Of a stretch of 64,000 nucleotides of DNA, positions 34,533 to 43,556 are shown one piece after another. The stretch's first letter is position 1. Each line of letters begins with the position of its first letter. The DNA is taken from contig JAHBTN010000004.1 in assembly GCA_019638575.1 (NCBI GenBank), positions 124,001 to 188,000 of the forward strand, given 5' to 3'. Source of the stretch: Ferruginibacter sp. (GTDB lineage: Bacteria; Bacteroidota; Bacteroidia; Chitinophagales; Chitinophagaceae). The notes beneath the pieces were generated by a model that saw nothing but the letters and a program-made list of their open reading frames with translations, did no database searches and was not told the origin of the DNA. Position numbers and translations under genes: made by a program.

Positions 34533-36737
34533 ATGTAATATCCGCTGCAGCGATGCCTGGTTAAATGCATTGTTGAAAGATTCTTTTATATCTCTTTTTT
34601 CGGTTGCCGTTAAATGAAAGTTGAGTGCGGCGCCTTTATCATTGGCCTGCGGCTGGTACATAAAAATGGTGCGTTGCAGGTTAAGCGTACTGTCATCCTG
34701 CAGGTAACTGTATTGGTCAGTCTCAGAATAATCTTGTTGCTTTTGCCAGTTATGCTGCAGCATGGTACCCGGCTTTATGATGAAATCGGTTACCGACCCT
34801 GTTTCATAAGGCTCTTGCCAGTTGTCGAGCATACGGTCTCTAAGTTGCACAATCACCACGTGGCTTGTATTTTCTTTAAGCCAGTCTTTAAAGTTTTCAA
34901 TAAAGCGGAGTGTTGTTTCTAATCCAAAATTATCCCGCAGGCCGGCATCCATCACATCAATAACAGGGTTGCTGGGTAACCATACGCTTGGCAATACGTA
35001 AGGGAATGTTGCATTCAAACGCAGTGCTGTAAGCAGACGTACATTCATTGGGTTTTGTTTGGCAAACATGGCTGTAAAGTCAACCGCATCGGGGCTTACA
35101 GTATTGTCATAAACCAATTGCTGGGGTTTCATCAAAAAACTGATAGGTTGTGTGCATATCATCATCCGCCTTCCATCACGGGTAATGGTTGAGTTAAAAA
35201 TCATTAATGGAATGGCAGCATTTTTTTCATCGGCTATATAATCGCCCAATTGTTTATTAAGTATGCCCTTAGTGTTGCTGTTAAGTTTTTCTTCAAAAGC
35301 ATAGCCCCGGTCTTTCACATATTTATAATCGCCCACGGTAAATTTTTGTGCCGGCGAAAAAATATCCCTCGATACCATAGAAGAGAACAAAGGGTTTAAA
35401 AGGTCTCTTGCTATACGGTTGGTGTATGCAGGATCGTTCATATTAACAGTACTGTCTTTCTGTTGCAGCCTGTACAACTCACGGTAATACGTGGCCGCCA
35501 ACATGCCACCACTGGCGCCGTTAATCATCATAGTATGGTTAAAAAATTTACCGTTGGTTACACTGTCTAGTTTTTGAAGCGTATTCATCACAAAAGTGCC
35601 GCTGCGTAAACCGCCACCGCTAACATTTATAAAAAACATCACGGGCTTTTCTTCGCTTTGCTTTTTTTTCCAGTTGTTGAGGATAGCAATCATATTGGCC
35701 TTGTCTGATTCAATATTTGCAGGCGAACAAAGTTTTTGTAACGATACCTTATCATAATCGGGCCTGCTTAGTTTGCTGATATAATTAAGGCCATAAGCTT
35801 TGTTACGGGTGTCGATGATTTCGTTTTTGTAAAGTATATCAACAATAAAAAGCAGTCCAATAAAAAATGCCAGGCTCCAGCTTTGTAAAAAATACGATAA
35901 GGCGCCAATAACAGCAGTCATTGCGGCAAAAAATATAAGTATGCTGGCTGCTGCCGGCACCTGGAAAACAGGCTTATCCATAAAAAAACCAATCACAATT
36001 AAAAACACAAATGCCAATACAATGCTGATGATGGCAGCAAAATGATGCCTTGTAAACACCAGGTTTAAATACTCCCTGTTATAGTGCGCCACGTTTCTTA
36101 CTTTACGAAAACGGAATCCTTTGCCCAGGTAATAACTCACTTTCATGCCAAAATTTTCATGATCTTCCTGCTGTTGCGAATAGTGTTGGTTAAAATGGCG
36201 GTCCATTTCTATGATAGGTGTAATGGTGCGTTGTATAGTTTTTTCAGCGCCAAAAAAATATGCGAAAGAAATTGCCAGAATAAAAATTAATCCGCCCAAA
36301 ATTCCTAATACAATAATGGCAGTTTCACCAACACTCATCAGTTCTTTCTGCCTGTCAAACGAAGCCAGTTTAACAAAATAAAACAACAGGAAAAGCAGCG
36401 GCAGCACTGCGTTATTGATGCAATATTTTAAAAATGGTTTAGCCGTTGTTGCCAAAAACCTGCATCGCTTGCTATGCAATATAAAGGTGGTGATATTCCA
36501 GCTCATTATAAAAACCCCAATAGCCATGCCAACAATTGATGCACTTAAAGCGTCTACGCTGCCCAGGTATTCAGGAGTAAAAAATAATGCATCAGCACCG
36601 TAGTCTTTCATAAAAACGCTGTTGATAGTACTGCCAAGTATATACCAAAACACCAGCAACACCTGGAATTTCCTGAAATGTAAAATGAATAGTTGAACAG
36701 GGAACGAATAATAAATATCTTTCAGAAGTTGCTTCAT
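34518..36737 (-). CDS. Membrane-bound patatin-like phospholipase
   Basis: 739 residues from the ATG at 36737 (MKQLLKDIYYSF). The N-terminal ~310 residues contain about six to eight transmembrane helices with an amphipathic stretch between them. The C-terminal part is a patatin-like acyl hydrolase: oxyanion-hole GGGLRSGTF, nucleophile elbow GASGGM, and the partner Asp in DAGLRDNFGLE, so the Ser-Asp dyad is complete. Likely releases fatty acids from membrane lipids. It converges with the lipid kinase gene and overlaps its 3' end by 15 bp, which leaves no room for a terminator between them. Confidence 0.88.
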   Translation of the reverse strand: MKQLLKDIYYSFPVQLFILHFRKFQVLLVFWYILGSTINSVFMKDYGADALFFTPEYLGSVDALSASIVGMAIGVFIMSWNITTFILHSKRCRFLATTAKPFLKYCINNAVLPLLFLLFYFVKLASFDRQKELMSVGETAIIVLGILGGLIFILAISFAYFFGAEKTIQRTITPIIEMDRHFNQHYSQQQEDHENFGMKVSYYLGKGFRFRKVRNVAHYNREYLNLVFTRHHFAAIISIVLAFVFLIVIGFFMDKPVFQVPAAASILIFFAAMTAVIGALSYFLQSWSLAFFIGLLFIVDILYKNEIIDTRNKAYGLNYISKLSRPDYDKVSLQKLCSPANIESDKANMIAILNNWKKKQSEEKPVMFFINVSGGGLRSGTFVMNTLQKLDSVTNGKFFNHTMMINGASGGMLAATYYRELYRLQQKDSTVNMNDPAYTNRIARDLLNPLFSSMVSRDIFSPAQKFTVGDYKYVKDRGYAFEEKLNSNTKGILNKQLGDYIADEKNAAIPLMIFNSTITRDGRRMMICTQPISFLMKPQQLVYDNTVSPDAVDFTAMFAKQNPMNVRLLTALRLNATFPYVLPSVWLPSNPVIDVMDAGLRDNFGLETTLRFIENFKDWLKENTSHVVIVQLRDRMLDNWQEPYETGSVTDFIIKPGTMLQHNWQKQQDYSETDQYSYLQDDSTLNLQRTIFMYQPQANDKGAALNFHLTATEKRDIKESFNNAFNQASLQRILHLLGR

Positions 36738-36820
36738 GAACAAACAGCGTTTTTTAAAATTACTTATAAAAAACACATTCAGCAAACCTTGTATTTACAT
36801 ATAATAACTACATAAATCAA

Positions 36821-37873
36821 TCATACTGCTTTTCTTCTTACAACAAAAATCAGCGATACAATAACCGTCAAAAGCATCATAGCTGTAAACTGATGCAGCA
36901 CACCAAGTACTACAAGCCGGTTAGCATGTACGGCGTTAAGCACTGTTAATATGCCAAGCGTAACCTGTGTTAACACTAATAAAAAAACAGCCAACTTAAG
37001 CCTGTTGAATAATTTATTGCCTGTAATATTTTTTGATTTGAACCACCAGGCGGCAATCAATATCAGTAATAAATATGCAAGGCCACGATGAATAAAATGA
37101 ACGGTAAGCGGATTATTAACCAGGTTGACCGTAGTAGGCGATAGCTCCCACATGCCGGCAGGCGCCATGCTACCATTGATATCGGGCCAGGTAGGCGCTA
37201 TAACAGCGGCACGTAAACCTGCCATAAAACCACCGTATATCAATTGTAAAAACATTACAACCAGTATGCCCAATAAAAAGTTTTTAAGTTTTGAATGTAC
37301 AACAAGCTGATGTTTTTTAATTAGCATGCTTAATGCAAACCATAAAGTATAACAAAGTAATCCAAGCGCTGCAATAAAATGAGTGGTAAGCTCTACATGG
37401 CCAACAAAATATTTTTGGGGTACCAGCCCGCTTTTAACCATAAACCAACCTATAAAACCCTGCAAGCCACCTAGTATAAAAAGGATGATCATTGGCTTAA
37501 CCATCCCTTTATTAAATTTTTTAGTTGCCACAAAATATATGAAGCCAACTAAAAATACCAGCCCCATCAATCGTGCCCATGTACGGTGAAACCATTCCCA
37601 GAAAAAAATAAATTTAAACTCAGACAGGGAAAAATATTTATGAACATATTTGAACTGATCGGTGCCTTTATATTTATCAAACTCAGCCTGCCAGGCTGTA
37701 TGGTTAAGTGGTGGCAAGGCGCCGGTAATGGGTTTCCATTCTGTTATTGAAAGGCCCGATTCGGTTAGCCTGGTAATACCGCCCAGCAAAACTTGTATAA
37801 TTATCATGCCCACACCAATCAATAACCAGGTGGCAACTTGCCGCTGCGCTTGCTGTTGTTGTAAATTATCCAT
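36821..37873 (-). CDS. ctaA: Heme A synthase (COX15/CtaA family)
   Basis: 350 residues, eight transmembrane helices in two similar halves. It converts heme O to heme A for cytochrome c oxidase. Characteristic: LLGGITRLTESGLSITEWKPITGALPP, heme-ligand His in WEWFHRTWARLMG, GHVELTTHFIAALG and VHFIHRGLAYLL. No ctaB or oxidase genes are adjacent. 83 bp from the patatin gene, on the same strand, and divergent from rnhB. Confidence 0.95.
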   Translation of the reverse strand: MDNLQQQQAQRQVATWLLIGVGMIIIQVLLGGITRLTESGLSITEWKPITGALPPLNHTAWQAEFDKYKGTDQFKYVHKYFSLSEFKFIFFWEWFHRTWARLMGLVFLVGFIYFVATKKFNKGMVKPMIILFILGGLQGFIGWFMVKSGLVPQKYFVGHVELTTHFIAALGLLCYTLWFALSMLIKKHQLVVHSKLKNFLLGILVVMFLQLIYGGFMAGLRAAVIAPTWPDINGSMAPAGMWELSPTTVNLVNNPLTVHFIHRGLAYLLLILIAAWWFKSKNITGNKLFNRLKLAVFLLVLTQVTLGILTVLNAVHANRLVVLGVLHQFTAMMLLTVIVSLIFVVRRKAV

Positions 37874-37952
37874 TGCAGCCGCAAATGTACATAAGCATAG
37901 TTGCTTTATTAAAAATGAATTGTTTTATTATTGTTTTGGTTGATATTTGTTA

Positions 37953-38531
37953 ATGCAGATGTTAGCATCTTATTTACATACAAATTTTATTGAAGCCGGT
38001 GTAGATGAAGCCGGCCGTGGTTGTTATGCAGGGCCAGTTTTTGCAGCAGCGGTAATTTTACCAAAAGATTTTCATCATCCATTGTTAAACGATAGCAAGC
38101 AATTAAATGAAAAGCAGCGTAACCTGTTAAGGCCGGTGATAGAAAAAGAAAGTATTGCATTTGGAGTTGCATCAGTTAACAACGAAACTATTGATGCAAT
38201 AAATATTTTACAGGCCAGTTATTTAGCCATGCATCTTGCTATAGACAAACTAAAAACTTATCCCGAATTTTTATTGATTGATGGTAACCGTTTTAAACCA
38301 TATAAAAAATTACCACACCAATGTATTGTAAAGGGCGATGGAAAATTTGCATCAATTGCTGCTGCCAGCATTCTTGCAAAAACATACCGGGATGAGTTTA
38401 TGCAAACAATACACAAAGAATACAGCCATTATGGTTGGGATAAAAATAAAGGTTACGGCACGGCTTACCATCGCAAGGCAATTAGTCGGTTTGGCCTATG
38501 TATGTACCATCGTAAAAGTTATAACATATAA
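37953..38531 (+). CDS. rnhB: Ribonuclease HII
   Basis: 192 residues from the ATG at 37953; an ATG 6 bp later is also possible. Removes ribonucleotides from DNA. Catalytic acidic residues are in GVDEAGRGCYAGPVFAAAV (DE pair), LLIDGN and the late AAASILAKTYRDEFM. C-terminal HYGWDKNKGYGTAYHRKAI is conserved. Compact gene, divergent from ctaA. Confidence 0.95.
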   Translation: MQMLASYLHTNFIEAGVDEAGRGCYAGPVFAAAVILPKDFHHPLLNDSKQLNEKQRNLLRPVIEKESIAFGVASVNNETIDAINILQASYLAMHLAIDKLKTYPEFLLIDGNRFKPYKKLPHQCIVKGDGKFASIAAASILAKTYRDEFMQTIHKEYSHYGWDKNKGYGTAYHRKAISRFGLCMYHRKSYNI

Positions 38532-38556
38532 CTGGCGTTTCTTATTATAAAAGTCA

Positions 38557-39165
38557 TCACTCTTCCCACAAACCCTGTCCCTGCCTAATGATTTGCCAGT
38601 CGCTTGTTGTACAATCAACCACTGTTGAAGGCACCATGCTACCAATGCCACCGTCAATTACAAAATCAACCTTATCGCCAAAGTTTTCATAAATCACTTC
38701 GGGGTCGGTGTACTCTTCTACCAAATCGCCGGGCAGCGATGCACTCAGTATTGGGTTGCCCAGTTCTTCTAAAATATGGCGGCAAATATTATTATCGGGC
38801 ACCCTAATGCCCACCGTTGATTTTTTGCTTTGCAAAATTTTTGGCACTTGTTTGCTGGCAGGTAAAATAAAAGTGTATGGGCCGGGCAAATAACTTTTTA
38901 ACATACGGTACAGTGGCGTATCAATACTTTTTGTGTAATCGCTTAAATGGCTTAGGTCTCTGCAAATAAAAGATAGCTGTGCTTTTTGAGGATCTACATT
39001 TTTTATTTTACAAATTTGAGTTATTGCCTTATGCTGATTAATATCGCAACCCAAACCATAAATAGTATCGGTAGGGTAAATGATAACACCGCCATCCTTC
39101 AGGCATTCGGCCACCTGCCTTATAAGCCTTTGTTGTGGATCTTGAGGATGAATGCTGATGAGCAC
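38557..39165 (-). CDS. Threonylcarbamoyl-AMP synthase, Sua5/YciO/YrdC family
   Basis: 202 residues, one YrdC domain. Seen: GGVIIYPTDTIYGLGCDINQHKAI, ICKIKNVDPQKAQLSFICRDLSHLSDYTK, and SKKSTVGIRVPDNNICRHILEELGNPILSASLPG. It makes threonylcarbamoyl-AMP for the t6A modification of tRNAs, or is the YciO paralogue: the KKSTVGIRVPDN form and the absence of the Sua5 C-terminal domain lean toward YciO-type, whose role is less certain. Convergent with rnhB, 25 bp apart. Confidence 0.85.
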   Translation of the reverse strand: MLISIHPQDPQQRLIRQVAECLKDGGVIIYPTDTIYGLGCDINQHKAITQICKIKNVDPQKAQLSFICRDLSHLSDYTKSIDTPLYRMLKSYLPGPYTFILPASKQVPKILQSKKSTVGIRVPDNNICRHILEELGNPILSASLPGDLVEEYTDPEVIYENFGDKVDFVIDGGIGSMVPSTVVDCTTSDWQIIRQGQGLWEE

Positions 39166-39266
39166 AATGATAATGTTAAACTGTTACCTGCAAATGTAAT
39201 GGTTCACCATAATCTAAACCTTTCTTTTTATCAGTCTATCACAACCTAAAAATCATTTTAATCATT

Positions 39267-39274
39267 TACTTTTG
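39267..39274 (+). promoter_or_regulatory. -7 element before the sugar kinase gene
   Basis: TACTTTTG is a perfect match to the Bacteroidota -7 consensus TAnnTTTG, 22 bp upstream of the start codon at 39297. The -33 region has no clear TTTG. Confidence 0.55.
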
Positions 39275-39296
39275 CCCCAAATTTAAAAATAACCTT

Positions 39297-40220
39297 ATGT
39301 CAGTAATATGTGTTGGTACCATGGCTTTTGATGCCATTGAAACTCCTTTTGGTAAAACAGACAAAATAATAGGCGGCTCGGGCACTTATGTTGCGTATGC
39401 TGCCAGTAATTTTTTAACGCCGGTACAGCAAATATCTATTGTAGGTTACGATTTTCCGGAAGAAGAAATGAACGAACTAAAAAAACGTGGCGTGCAACTT
39501 GAAGGTGTTGAAATTGTAAAAGACAAAAAATCTTTTTTTTGGAGCGGTAAATATCATTTAGATATGAACAGCCGGGATACATTGGTTACAGATTTAAATG
39601 TATTGGAAGATTTTAACCCGGTGGTGCCAGACTCTTACCAGGGTGCAAGTTTTTTAATGCTTGGCAACCTTATGCCCAAATTGCAAATGAGCGTTATTGA
39701 CCAGTTAAAGGTTAGGCCCAAGCTGATAGTGATGGATACCATGAATTTTTGGATGGATGTTGCTATGGATGATTTAAAAGCTGTTTTAAAAAAAGTAGAT
39801 GTGTTATTGGTGAATGATGCCGAAGCCCGTCAATTAAGCGGAGAACTTTCGCTGGTAAAAGCAGCCCGGGAAATTATTAACATGGGGCCTCAATTCCTGA
39901 TTATAAAAAAGGGCGAACATGGCGCCCTGTTGTTTCATAAAGACCATGTGTTTTTTGCACCAGCTTTACCGCTTGAAGAAGTATTTGACCCCACCGGCGC
40001 AGGCGATACTTTTGCCGGGGGCTTTATTGGCCATCTTGCAAAAACAGGAGACATTAGTTACGAAAACATGAAAACTGCCATTATTGTTGGAAGCGCCATG
40101 GCAAGTTTTTGTGTTGAAAAATTTGGACCCGACAGGTTGAAAGAGATAAACAAAGAAGATATAGATGCACGCCTTGCTGAATTTGTGCAATTAGTAAATT
40201 TCGATATTGACCTGGTTTAA
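39297..40220 (+). CDS. PfkB-family carbohydrate or nucleoside kinase
   Basis: 307 residues, ribokinase-like fold. Signature 1 is the GGSGTYVAYAASNFL segment; signature 2, DPTGAGDTFAGGFIGHL near residue 233, contains the catalytic Asp and anion hole. Adenosine kinase-like features are absent; the substrate cannot be told from the sequence. A similar protein is widespread in Bacteroidota, often annotated as sugar kinase. Monocistronic, with a good -7 element. Confidence 0.9.
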   Translation: MSVICVGTMAFDAIETPFGKTDKIIGGSGTYVAYAASNFLTPVQQISIVGYDFPEEEMNELKKRGVQLEGVEIVKDKKSFFWSGKYHLDMNSRDTLVTDLNVLEDFNPVVPDSYQGASFLMLGNLMPKLQMSVIDQLKVRPKLIVMDTMNFWMDVAMDDLKAVLKKVDVLLVNDAEARQLSGELSLVKAAREIINMGPQFLIIKKGEHGALLFHKDHVFFAPALPLEEVFDPTGAGDTFAGGFIGHLAKTGDISYENMKTAIIVGSAMASFCVEKFGPDRLKEINKEDIDARLAEFVQLVNFDIDLV

Positions 40221-40320
40221 TATATACTTTATTGCTTTGCCACTTTACCTATATAATTTTTAAAAACAATTTTAACCGAGTACTGTTTTAGAATTTATAA
40301 TTACAATCAATTTTATAATA

Positions 40321-40611
40321 ATGCTCGAAATTGTACTTCTTTATTTTCTTGCCAAAAACATAGGCAACCTGGCCATTAAAAAAGGGCTGCCGCCGCTTAA
40401 GTGGAAAATAACAATGATTGCTAACTGGATACTTTTTGAATTTACAGGTATGTTTTTAGGTATAAGTTTTTTTGGAACAGGCAACTTAATTGGCCTGATG
40501 GCCATTGGGCTTGCAAGCGCTTTTGGTGGTTATTTACTTATTAGGTATATACTTGAAAAAAAGCCCAATGACAGTACTTTAGACGGTTTTGGTGATTGGG
40601 AAAACCGATAA
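40321..40611 (+). CDS. Small membrane protein of unknown function
   Basis: 96 residues with three predicted hydrophobic helices (MLEIVLLYFLAKNIGNLAIKK; NWILFEFTGMFLGISFFG; LIGLMAIGLASAFGGYLLIRYIL) and a short acidic C-terminus (DSTLDGFGDWENR). No family recognised. Similar small integral membrane proteins are frequent in this phylum. Confidence 0.72.
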   Translation: MLEIVLLYFLAKNIGNLAIKKGLPPLKWKITMIANWILFEFTGMFLGISFFGTGNLIGLMAIGLASAFGGYLLIRYILEKKPNDSTLDGFGDWENR

Positions 40612-40646
40612 CTTAGCTATATTGCTGTTTTAACTACCAGGATGAA

Positions 40647-43259
40647 TTAATTTCTTCTTGCCAGCACTATCGTATTCTTAAACTGTTTTTTCTTACCATC
40701 CAGGTTAAATACTTCGGTGTAGATGATGTAAATACCTACGGCCAGTTTCTGAAATTTTTCGCCCAGCCCATCCCATCTAAAACTTCCTTTGGTACCGCAT
40801 AAAGCATTGCGTTGTAAATACCTTACCGCACGGCCATTGGCATCAAATATGGTGATGTTAGCTACATAGCCCGGCGATGGAAAACTGTAATCAATCGTTG
40901 CAAAATCATCCATGCCATCATTATCGGGTGAAACAATTTCGGGCGAAACTGCAATATCGCCCTGTACCTGCATATCAATACGGTACTGCGAATTTTTATA
41001 CGTTGGTGTTCCGTATCCTACGCTGCTTGCAGCCGAATGCCAGTTATCCTCGTTTTGTGTGGCTGCATCATAGTCTATCCTTTCCAGTGCCACTCCTTCT
41101 TTATTATCTAAAAGTTTAAAATGCCATTTATCGCTGTACAATAGTTCGTCGGTTATTTTTCCCTGTTCGTTTAATATTACCACATTGCTTTTATCATCAT
41201 TGTACGATGGCATGCTTACTTCTACAAATGCATCGGGGTTCATGGTTATAAAATCTCTTTTTACAACAGATGCATCGGATGTTACCACGATAAAATCCTG
41301 CGGATACAATAAATTGGTTTCGGTGCTAAGTTGCGCAATACTGCTTACCGTGCCTGCCGAATTCCTGTTGGCTATATACAGGTTTTTTAAATCAATCACT
41401 TTACTTGTTCGGTTATACAGTTCCACGTAATCTACACCCGTAGGTATGGGGTTAAATAATATTTCATTTATCACCACATCAAAACTATCGGTGGCAGATG
41501 CAAGCCCCAGCTTTACGGTATTGTTTGTACCAATGGCATTGCCCACGCAATCGGTAAGCGCCGATGCTGTAACTGTATATACTTTATTACGCACCAATGG
41601 TACATTTAGTTGTAGCGCCACTTTGCTAAAACCCGGCGCTATGGCATTGGCCGTTTGTGGCGTACCAACACCATCGCTGATGTTGTAATTAGCCGCCACA
41701 GCAGCTTTTACCACATCAACCGGTTCATCAAATACCAATACCACATGTACGCTATCAGTTGCATAAGCCCTAAGCAATCGGGGCGATGTGTTATCTGCAT
41801 TAACGCCATCTACCGAATTTTTTTGACCAGGTGTTCCACCCTTTACATCATTGCTTGCTATCCAGTTGCTAAACCCATTGCAGGGATTTTTTGTATCAAT
41901 CATTTCCAATGACCATCCACCGTCTTTTTTCAATTCGTTTTGAAACCATTTATCGGTATAATTAACCGAATGTATGATGGCGCCGGATGCATCGTATAAC
42001 GATAACTGATCGCCTCCATTATCAAGCGACGGAAAACTGGTTACCGCAATAACATTTCCATAAGCCATCATGGCAGCAACGGCGCTACCGGTACATACTA
42101 TCACAAAACTATCGGGCTGCAAAACAAAAGCAGGCATAGCCCCGCTTTGACCGGTAATATCGCCAATACGCCAGCCCAATAAATTAATAGGGAAAGCAGT
42201 GGTATTTTTCAATTCTATCCATTCATTATTAGGCAGGGCCACAGGTGGCGATGGGTCGGCCATTATTTCATCAATAACTATATCATAAAGTTTTGGCGTG
42301 TAAAAACTAAAATTAGAAGTGCCGTTGCTGATTGCATTACCCGAAAGATCGGTAACAGCATTTACAGTAAGCTGGTAAATGGTTCCGTTAGCAAAAGCGC
42401 TTGCAAATACTAAATGCACTAATGCCGAGTTAACATTATCTCTTACTGCAGATACCGGCATACCAATGCCGTTGTTGGCCATATAGTTTGATGATATTTG
42501 GCTGCTGGCAAGTTCAACCGGTTCGTTAAACAATACATCTACTGCTGTGGATGATATAGCTGTTGATGAAATGATAGAAGGCGGTGTAACATCCGGCACG
42601 TAAGCTTTCACTTCTATATCGTCAAAAAAATGCCGTTGAAAAAAACTGGCAGTGCTTTGTTTTACCAGGATGCCAAAATAGGCTGATGTAAGATAAGTTG
42701 CATCGGTAACCACGCCTTCATTAAAATAACTGTTGCCGGTACCGCTTAAATCTCTTGATAAATTCCATTGATTGGCAGCATTCCTAAAAACTTTAATCTT
42801 CATCACATTATTGCTTGTGTTTAATACACCGTTAACCCCATCAATAATTTTTACAATGGCGCCGCCTGCATCTTTCCTGTACAGCGATATTTCGTCATCG
42901 GTATTACCAATACGTACAAAATAACCGGTGGTAGAGTTGAGGCTGATATCGCTGGCAGATGCGGTTAAATACACGTCAATATAATTGGCCGATGAAGGAT
43001 TGAATGTAATTTGTGTATAAAACTCCCATTGGGCTGTTGTAGCCATTGTACTGGCAGTACTTAAATAAAAAGTACTGTTGGCAACAGTATTGTTGCTTTG
43101 CAGCTGTAATGAAGGGTTAACAACCCAATCGGCTGTATTGCCTACCCATGTGGGGTTAGAGGTAAAATCACCGTCGGCAAAATTATCAGTAAACTGGCTA
43201 TATCCTTTTGTAATAAACAAAAAGAAAAAACCGGTGATGATAAGTTGTTTTAATCTCAT
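40647..43259 (-). CDS. Secreted lamin-tail/Ig-like protein with gliding-type C-terminal domain
   Basis: 870 residues with a signal peptide (MRLKQLIITGFFFLFITKGYSQ). After a lectin/laminin-G-like N-terminal part (about 25-210) come bacterial Ig-like (Big_5-type) and lamin-tail domains in alternation: first lamin tail at IVIDEIMADPSPP, a second Ig-like unit, second lamin tail at VVINEILFNPIPTGVDYVELYN. The end (VSPDNDGMDDFATIDYSF ... GIYIIYTEVFNLDGKKKQFKN) is a FlgD-like, CHU/T9SS type B-like domain. It is probably exported by type IX secretion and placed on the surface or left free. Ligand unknown. Confidence 0.85.
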   Translation of the reverse strand: MRLKQLIITGFFFLFITKGYSQFTDNFADGDFTSNPTWVGNTADWVVNPSLQLQSNNTVANSTFYLSTASTMATTAQWEFYTQITFNPSSANYIDVYLTASASDISLNSTTGYFVRIGNTDDEISLYRKDAGGAIVKIIDGVNGVLNTSNNVMKIKVFRNAANQWNLSRDLSGTGNSYFNEGVVTDATYLTSAYFGILVKQSTASFFQRHFFDDIEVKAYVPDVTPPSIISSTAISSTAVDVLFNEPVELASSQISSNYMANNGIGMPVSAVRDNVNSALVHLVFASAFANGTIYQLTVNAVTDLSGNAISNGTSNFSFYTPKLYDIVIDEIMADPSPPVALPNNEWIELKNTTAFPINLLGWRIGDITGQSGAMPAFVLQPDSFVIVCTGSAVAAMMAYGNVIAVTSFPSLDNGGDQLSLYDASGAIIHSVNYTDKWFQNELKKDGGWSLEMIDTKNPCNGFSNWIASNDVKGGTPGQKNSVDGVNADNTSPRLLRAYATDSVHVVLVFDEPVDVVKAAVAANYNISDGVGTPQTANAIAPGFSKVALQLNVPLVRNKVYTVTASALTDCVGNAIGTNNTVKLGLASATDSFDVVINEILFNPIPTGVDYVELYNRTSKVIDLKNLYIANRNSAGTVSSIAQLSTETNLLYPQDFIVVTSDASVVKRDFITMNPDAFVEVSMPSYNDDKSNVVILNEQGKITDELLYSDKWHFKLLDNKEGVALERIDYDAATQNEDNWHSAASSVGYGTPTYKNSQYRIDMQVQGDIAVSPEIVSPDNDGMDDFATIDYSFPSPGYVANITIFDANGRAVRYLQRNALCGTKGSFRWDGLGEKFQKLAVGIYIIYTEVFNLDGKKKQFKNTIVLARRN

Positions 43260-43376
43260 AAATAGTTGGGTTATGTAATAAAGATAACTTTTTTAACGGG
43301 TTTAATTAGGTTAAAAAGCAAATAATAAAACAGTGCTTTTTAATCAACAGGTTATAATTCAACACCCGTTTTTTAT

Positions 43377-43408
43377 TTTGGCTGAATTGGGTTTTGTGTT
43401 TAATTTCG
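43377..43408 (+). promoter_or_regulatory. Candidate promoter of asd
   Basis: TTTG at 43377-43380 and TAATTTCG at 43401-43408 are 20 bp apart and fit the Bacteroidota -33 (TTTG) and -7 (TAnnTTTG, one mismatch) elements. Transcription would start near 43413, leaving a leader of about 145 nt before the asd start codon. Confidence 0.5.
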
Positions 43409-43463
43409 AAGCGCAATGATAAAATATAAACATACTTGTTTTACTAAAAAGCCCAACCATTAA

Positions 43464-43532
43464 GGGAAAGCATAAGTGTAATGATGTATGTATCAAAATA
43501 ACTGGCCTTCCCAAAAACGGGAGGCTTTTTTT
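43464..43532 (+). promoter_or_regulatory. Probable attenuator in the asd leader
   Basis: GCCTTCCC (43505-43512) pairs with GGGAGGC (43519-43525) apart from one bulged T, followed at once by seven Ts (43526-43532): an intrinsic terminator 24 bp before the asd ATG. Upstream GGGAAAG (43464-43470) could pair with the TTCCC arm and so prevent the terminator. A short open frame, ATGATG ... TAA at 43481-43501, ends just before the hairpin. The arrangement is typical of an attenuator. The hairpin is directly visible; the control mechanism is inference. Confidence 0.55.
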
Positions 43533-43556
43533 ATAATTAATAAAACAAAAAGTAAA

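Noticed and set aside
43481-43501. Six-codon open frame in the asd leader as a real leader peptide gene
   Set aside because: It is too short to support on its own and its codons are not a clear run of one amino acid; retained only as part of the attenuator hypothesis.
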